From: Pararhodobacter aggregans
GTDB taxonomy: Bacteria > Pseudomonadota > Alphaproteobacteria > Rhodobacterales > Rhodobacteraceae
Reading direction: 5' to 3'
Assembly (NCBI RefSeq): GCF_003075525.1
Contig: NZ_QDDR01000001.1
Location: 248,001 to 312,000, forward strand
Length of the DNA: 64,000 bases
Below, in pieces: positions 58,945 to 64,000 of the stretch (its first letter is position 1; each line of letters begins with the position of its first letter). A program made the position numbers and the translations under genes. A model generated the notes under the pieces. It saw only the letters and a list, made by a program, of their open reading frames with translations. It was not told the origin of the DNA and did no database searches.

Positions 58945-59698
58945 ATGGCCCTCATCCTCGACAATCTCAGCAAGCGTTTCGGCGGCGTCGTCGCCTCGGA
59001 AAACGTCAACATCACCGTGCCGAAGGGCAAGATCACCGGGCTGATCGGCCCCAACGGCGCGGGCAAGACCACCATCGTCAACATGATTACCGGCATGCTG
59101 GCGGTGAGCGGCGGCACGATCCGGGTCGATGACACCGACATCACCCGCGCCCCCGCCGATCAGATCTGCCGGGCGGGGCTGGCGCGGACCTTCCAGAACA
59201 TCCGCATCCTGCCGGAGAACTCGGTGCTGGATAACATCCTGATCGGCTTTCACCGGCACGAGCGCTGCTCGACCCTCTCGGCGCTGCTGGGCCTGCCCGC
59301 CTCGCGCAGGGAAACCGCGGCGATGCGCGCCCGGGCCGAGGCGCTGCTGGAACGCTTCGGCATGCGGCATCTGGCGGAATATCCGGCGGGGGGCCTGTCC
59401 TATGGCCACCAGCGGCGGGTCGAGATGATGCGCGCGCTGGCGTCCGAGCCGGAATACATCCTGCTCGACGAGCCCATCGCCGGGATGAACGACGTCGAAT
59501 CCGATGCGCTGGCCGTCCTCTTCCGCGACCTCGCCGACAGCGGCATCGGCATCCTGCTGATCGAACACAACCTGCGCTTCGTCACCCGGCTCTGCCAGCA
59601 TATCTACGTGCTGGACGGCGGGCGCCTCATCGCCGAGGGCGCGCCCGAGGCGGTGCTTTCGGATCCCGCGGTGCTGACCGCCTATGTCGGAGGCGAGC

Positions 59699-59706
<8 letters not shown>
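58945..59706 (+). CDS. ABC transporter ATP-binding protein (LivG family)
   Basis: 253-residue ATPase. Walker A LIGPNGAGKTTIVN near residues 33-46, Q-loop in LARTFQNIRILPENSVLDNILIG, signature motif changed to GLSYGHQRRVEMMRAL near 152, Walker B YILLDEPIAGMNDVE near 173, switch His in LLIEHNLRFV near 203. The canonical LSGGQ/LSYGxQRR form and C-terminal GAPEAVLSDPAVLTAYVG mark it as LivG. Overlaps the LivF-like gene by 8 bp. Confidence 0.94.
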
Positions 59707-60412
<706 letters not shown>

Positions 60413-60452
60413 CGCCCGAGCATCGCAACCCACGTCATACAGGGAGGACAGG

Positions 60453-61577
60453 ATGACGAAGGTTTCCAGACTGACAATGAGGGCGCTCCTGGGCGCCACG
60501 CTTCTCGCCGGACCCGCCGCGGCGGACGAGGTGAACATCGCCGCGATCCTGTCGACGACCGGCACCTATGCCTTCGTCGGCGTGCCGCTGGTCAACGGCA
60601 TCCGCATGGCGGACGAGGAACTGGCGGCCGCGGGCGGCTATGGCGATCACACCGTCGCCATCCAGTACGACGACAACCGCTCGGACCGGCAGGAGGCGAT
60701 CTCGCTGCTGACCCGGCGTGCCAACGTCGATCAGTCCGACCTGATCCTCGGCCCGATCGCCTCGTCCGAGGCGATGGCGACCGGTCCTGTTGCGGTCCAG
60801 TTGCAGGTGCCGATGTTCACCGTGGCGATGACTTCCGAGGTGCTGCCGCTGGGCGAATGGATCTTCAAATCGACCGAAACCGCCGTCACCTACATGCCGC
60901 CCCTCGCCAATTACATCGGCGAGACGCTGCACCCGGCGAATTGCTATCTGGTCTCGATCCTCGATAACCCGGGCTACATCATCCAGAAGGACGTGTTCCG
61001 CGACACGCTCGCCTCGCACGGGGTCGAAATCATCGCCGACGAGGGGATCCTCGCCTCGGACACCGACTTCACGGCGCTGTCGACAAAGATCGTCGATGCG
61101 GACCCCGAGTGCCTCTTTGTCACCACCCCGCCCGAACAGGCCGCCAACATCATCCTGCAGGCGCGGCAGGCGGGCCTCGACCCCGACACGATCATCGCGG
61201 GCGACACCGGCCTCGGCTCGTCGCAATTCATCAACGCTGCCGGGTCGGCGGGGGAGGGGACGCTCTTCGTCTCGATCTTCTCCGAGGATTATTCGGACGC
61301 GACCCGCGCCTTCGCCGAGCGCTATCAGGCCCGCTACGGCATCCCGCCCGACCATTGGGCGGCGACCGGCTATTCGATGATGTCGATCATCGCCGCGGCG
61401 ATCAGCAGCATCGAGGGCGAGGTCACGCGCGAGACCCTGCGCGAGGCGATGACCCAGACCCATGACGTGCCGGTGCTGATGGGCACGGGCTCCATGACCT
61501 TCGGCGAGGGCCGGGTGCCGGTGCATGGCAGCGTCGTCATGCGCGTGCGCGATGGCGGCTGGGAAGTGGTCCAGTAA
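60453..61577 (+). CDS. Periplasmic substrate-binding protein of the Liv-type importer
   Basis: 374-residue type I periplasmic binding protein. The N-terminal 24 residues are a signal peptide (KVSRLTMRALLGATLLAGPAAADE, cleavage after the AAA region). The mature part starts VNIAAILSTTGTYAFVGVPLVNGIRMADEELAAAGG, the usual LivK/aromatic-acid-binding opening, followed by DLILGPIASSEAMATGPVAVQLQVPMF and the hinge and second lobe to the end. Ligands of this family range from branched-chain amino acids to benzoates and ring acids. The gene is coupled to transporter and catabolic genes, so the ligand is probably the pathway substrate or an acid derived from it. GGGAGGA precedes the ATG. Confidence 0.93.
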   Translation: MTKVSRLTMRALLGATLLAGPAAADEVNIAAILSTTGTYAFVGVPLVNGIRMADEELAAAGGYGDHTVAIQYDDNRSDRQEAISLLTRRANVDQSDLILGPIASSEAMATGPVAVQLQVPMFTVAMTSEVLPLGEWIFKSTETAVTYMPPLANYIGETLHPANCYLVSILDNPGYIIQKDVFRDTLASHGVEIIADEGILASDTDFTALSTKIVDADPECLFVTTPPEQAANIILQARQAGLDPDTIIAGDTGLGSSQFINAAGSAGEGTLFVSIFSEDYSDATRAFAERYQARYGIPPDHWAATGYSMMSIIAAAISSIEGEVTRETLREAMTQTHDVPVLMGTGSMTFGEGRVPVHGSVVMRVRDGGWEVVQ

Positions 61578-61579
61578 CC

Positions 61580-63064
61580 ATGGCCGGGGTTTCCGGCACC
61601 AAGGCACCGGGCGACAAGCCCGGTGCCGATCTCTCCTGCGACGTGCTGGTGGTGGGGACGGGGCCGGGCGGCATGGCCGCCACCGCCGCCGCGGCCGCCA
61701 CCGGGGCGTCTGTCCATGTCATCGAGGCGCTGGACGCCATTGGCGGCAATGCCGTCTGGTCCACCGGCTACATGGCCTTCGTCGGGTCCCGCGCTCAGAT
61801 TGAGGCGGGGATCCGGGACAGCGCCGAGGCTTTCCTGGCGGATGCCGAACACAGCATTTCCCTGCTTGGCGACCGCTACCCGATGATTGCCGATCCGGCA
61901 CTGATGCGGCTCTTCGCCGAACACAGCGCCGCCACCTATGACGATCTGATCGCCCGGGGCGTGCGCTTTTCCCGCTTCATCCCGCGCCCCCTTCAGCACC
62001 GCACCGACCGGATGCTGGCGGTCGAGGACATGATGGCCTTCCGCCGCGCCTTCGCCCCTGATTTCGCCCGGCCGAACGTGACGCTGCACCTGAACACCAG
62101 CGCCCGGCGGCTGGTGACCGAAGGGGGCCGCGTGACGGGCCTGATCGCCGAGGATGCCACCGGCCAGACCCGCCGCTGGCAGGCCCGCAAGGGGGTGGTG
62201 CTGGCCACCGGCGGCTTTCAGGCGAACCCGGAACTGCGCGCCCGCCATGTGCCCGGCTATCTGGCCCGCGCGCCCTATCTCGGCGTCGATACCTGCCGGG
62301 GCGACGGGCACCTGATGGCCGGCGCAGTGGGGGCCGACCTCATCAACATGGCGCAGGTTCTGCCCCTGGTGATCGTCTCGTCCTCCCTGGTCGAGGATTG
62401 CATCGCCGTCACCCGCGAGGGCCGCCGCTTCCATGACGAGGCCGGTCCCTACGAGCGCCGGGTCGAGGCCTTGCAGGCCCAGCCGGGACGCGAGGCCTGG
62501 TACATCATCGACGACGAGACCCTGCGCCGCAAAGGGCAGCTGGTGGCGCAGATGCCGCGCCCGGGTGTCTCGGCCCCGGATCTGGCGACGCTGGCTTCGC
62601 GGATCGGGGTGGATCCCGCGGGGCTTGCCGCATCGGTCGCCGGCTGGAACGCCTTCCTTGCCGGGACCGGGGCAAAGGACCCCGATTTCGGCCGGGTCAT
62701 CCTGCCCGAAGGCCGCCGCCCCATCGCAAAGGGGCCGTTCCACGCCCTGCCCATGGTCGTGGGCTCAAACTTCGTGGCGGGCGGCCTCAGGGTCACCGCG
62801 GCGATGCAGGCGGTCGATGTGTTCGGCGCGGCGATCCCCGGGCTTTACGCGGCGGGCGACGCGGTGGGCGGGCTGAACCCGACGGCGGAACTGGGCGGCA
62901 TGCGGCTTTGCGGTGGCTTCACGCTGGGCCGGATCGCGGGCCATGCCGCAGCGCTGGGCCTGAGCGCCCCGGTCGAGGGGCCGCGTCTGCAAGGCGCCCA
63001 TTTGCCGAGCATGGTCGGCACCAGGGTCGCCCTGCAGGACATCCCCGGTGACGGGTCTCAGTAA
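61580..63064 (+). CDS. FAD-dependent dehydrogenase, fumarate reductase/KstD-like (second)
   Basis: 494-residue flavoprotein, second of the type in the operon. FAD-binding DVLVVGTGPGGMAATAAAAATGASVHVIEALDAIGGNAVWSTGYMAF at 20-66, the internal VVLATGGFQANPELRARHVPGYLARAPYLGVDTCRGDGHLMAGAVGADL, and the C-terminal GLYAAGDAVGGLNPTAELGGMRLCGGFTLGRIAG. Compared with the first, the middle domain is different, suggesting another substrate. It begins 2 bp after the binding-protein gene and is the last plus-strand gene; the PDR reductase converges 9 bp away. Confidence 0.87.
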   Translation: MAGVSGTKAPGDKPGADLSCDVLVVGTGPGGMAATAAAAATGASVHVIEALDAIGGNAVWSTGYMAFVGSRAQIEAGIRDSAEAFLADAEHSISLLGDRYPMIADPALMRLFAEHSAATYDDLIARGVRFSRFIPRPLQHRTDRMLAVEDMMAFRRAFAPDFARPNVTLHLNTSARRLVTEGGRVTGLIAEDATGQTRRWQARKGVVLATGGFQANPELRARHVPGYLARAPYLGVDTCRGDGHLMAGAVGADLINMAQVLPLVIVSSSLVEDCIAVTREGRRFHDEAGPYERRVEALQAQPGREAWYIIDDETLRRKGQLVAQMPRPGVSAPDLATLASRIGVDPAGLAASVAGWNAFLAGTGAKDPDFGRVILPEGRRPIAKGPFHALPMVVGSNFVAGGLRVTAAMQAVDVFGAAIPGLYAAGDAVGGLNPTAELGGMRLCGGFTLGRIAGHAAALGLSAPVEGPRLQGAHLPSMVGTRVALQDIPGDGSQ

Positions 63065-63073
63065 TCGGGGCTC

Positions 63074-64000
63074 TCAGTAATCCGGCTCGATCACCAGCCG
63101 TGCCCCCAGCGCGCGCGACGAACAGGGCATGAAGCAATCGTTGCGCGCGCGCTCGGCTGCGGTCAGGAACTGGTCGCGATGGTCGGGCGCGCCGTCGATG
63201 ACCCGGGTCATGCACATGCCGCAGACCCCCTCGGTGCAGGAATTGGGCACGTCGAGCCCCGCCGCCAGCAGCGCGTCCAGCGCCGTCTGGCCCTTGGCGA
63301 CCGTCACCACCTGCCCGCTGCCCGCCACCTCGATCTCGAAGGCGCAATCGCTGTCGCGCTGCTCGACAGTGCCGGAGAAATATTCGGTATGCACCGCTTC
63401 CTCGGGCCAGCCCGCCGCCAGAGCCGCGCCCTTCACCCAGTCCAGAAACCCCGAGGGTCCGCAGATGTAGACGTGATCCCCGGCCCCCCGCGCCGCCAGC
63501 AGGGCAGCCAAGGGCAGGCGCTGCGCCTCTGGCCCGTCATCCAGATGCAGATGCACCCGGTCGCGGAAGGGTGCTGCCGCCAGCCGCCCGGCAAAGGCCA
63601 TCCGCGCAGCCGACCGGGCGCAGTAATGCAGGGCGAAGGACGCGCCCTCGGCCGCCAGCGCCTCGGCCATGGCCAGGATCGGCGTCACCCCGATCCCGCC
63701 CGCGATCAGCAGCGAATGCCCGGCGCCGGGGGCCAGCTCGAAATGGTTCTTCGGCGGGCCGATCAGCAGCCGGTCACCGGTCGCCACCCGCTCGTGCAGA
63801 TGTTGCGATCCCCCGCGCGATGCCGGTTCGAGCAGGACCGCGATCTGGTAGCGATGCGTCTCGCCCGGCGCGTTGCAGAGCGAATATTGCCGGGCGGGCA
63901 GGCCGGGCAGCATCACGTCGATATGGGCGCCTGCCGTGAAGGCAGGCAGCGCGCCGCCGGTGACCGGCACCAGGTCGAAGCCCAGAATCCCCTCGGCCTC
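63074..64000 (-). CDS. PDR/VanB-type oxidoreductase (FMN + NAD + [2Fe-2S]), partial
   Basis: Phthalate-dioxygenase-reductase-type electron-transfer protein; the N-terminus is beyond the right edge. In-window part: flavin domain AHIDVMLPGLPARQYSLCNAP (RxYS flavin loop as RQYS), NAD domain LLIAGGIGVTPILAMAEAL and YICGPSGFLDWV, and a C-terminal plant-type [2Fe-2S] domain with cysteines in NSCTEGVCGMCMTRV (C-x4-C-x2-C) and DCFMPCSSRA. Such reductases pass NAD(P)H electrons to Rieske oxygenases, O-demethylases or P450s. Being next to the two-P450 operon, it is a candidate redox partner for them, but the unseen genes to the right may encode the real partner. Confidence 0.9.
   Translation of the reverse strand, partial: EAEGILGFDLVPVTGGALPAFTAGAHIDVMLPGLPARQYSLCNAPGETHRYQIAVLLEPASRGGSQHLHERVATGDRLLIGPPKNHFELAPGAGHSLLIAGGIGVTPILAMAEALAAEGASFALHYCARSAARMAFAGRLAAAPFRDRVHLHLDDGPEAQRLPLAALLAARGAGDHVYICGPSGFLDWVKGAALAAGWPEEAVHTEYFSGTVEQRDSDCAFEIEVAGSGQVVTVAKGQTALDALLAAGLDVPNSCTEGVCGMCMTRVIDGAPDHRDQFLTAAERARNDCFMPCSSRALGARLVIEPDY

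Overview
The window is high-GC DNA with the gene order and protein families of an alphaproteobacterium of the order Rhodobacterales (Paracoccaceae/Rhodobacteraceae type). The main evidence is a complete Rhodobacter capsulatus-type gene transfer agent (GTA) structural cluster beside fabF-mltG and cysE, plus typical alphaproteobacterial housekeeping genes. No rRNA, tRNA, CRISPR array or insertion sequence was recognised. All assignments come from reading the translated sequence; no database search was run.

Left part (1-14032) is mostly housekeeping: yajC (cut by the window edge), gpsA, pncB, a ccdAB-type toxin-antitoxin pair, aconitase acnA, a secreted DUF1223 protein, two tandem LpxL-type acyltransferases, acpP, an ABA4-like membrane protein, then fabG, fabF and mltG. 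Intergenic space at 186-638 holds two facing copies of a hairpin-plus-GATATTTG repeat. A third copy lies at 34398-34455.

The GTA cluster (14199-28400) carries, in order, homologues of g1 (small terminase), g2 (large terminase), g3 (portal), g3.5, g4 (protease), g5 (capsid), g6-g8 (head-tail connection), g9 (tail tube), g10/g10.1 (chaperones), g11 (short tape measure), g12-g14 and g15 (host specificity). It has a recognisable promoter, a leader hairpin, a terminator-like hairpin with T5 between g2 and g3, and an 11-bp hairpin after the capsid gene. A small DUF7742-like gene and cysE follow.

The middle (29576-40565) holds a HAD nucleotidase, a GntR/FCD regulator, a glycosyltransferase with two N-terminal MshEN (cyclic-di-GMP-binding) motifs, carA with an extreme G/C homopolymer tract upstream, a GNAT acetyltransferase, an inositol-monophosphatase-family gene and an SbcD/SbcC-like (YhaO/YhaN-like) pair.

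The right part (40575-64000) is catabolic. An IclR regulator faces pcaI-pcaJ-pcaF, the last steps of the beta-ketoadipate pathway, across a clear operator. After a terminator comes a large cluster of unknown substrate: a MarR regulator, two amidohydrolases, a NIPSNAP protein, a divergent SDR, a VOC protein, and a long operon with two paralogous cytochromes P450, several SDRs, a ThuA-like protein, two KstD/fumarate-reductase-like flavoproteins, an Old Yellow Enzyme homologue and a complete branched-chain-type ABC importer. A convergent PDR-type flavin/[2Fe-2S] reductase runs off the right edge and may feed electrons to the P450s. Three promoters in this cluster share AT-rich TCGAAAT/TTGAAATYGA elements, suggesting control by the single MarR protein. 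This P450 cluster is the best candidate for an undescribed pathway in the window.
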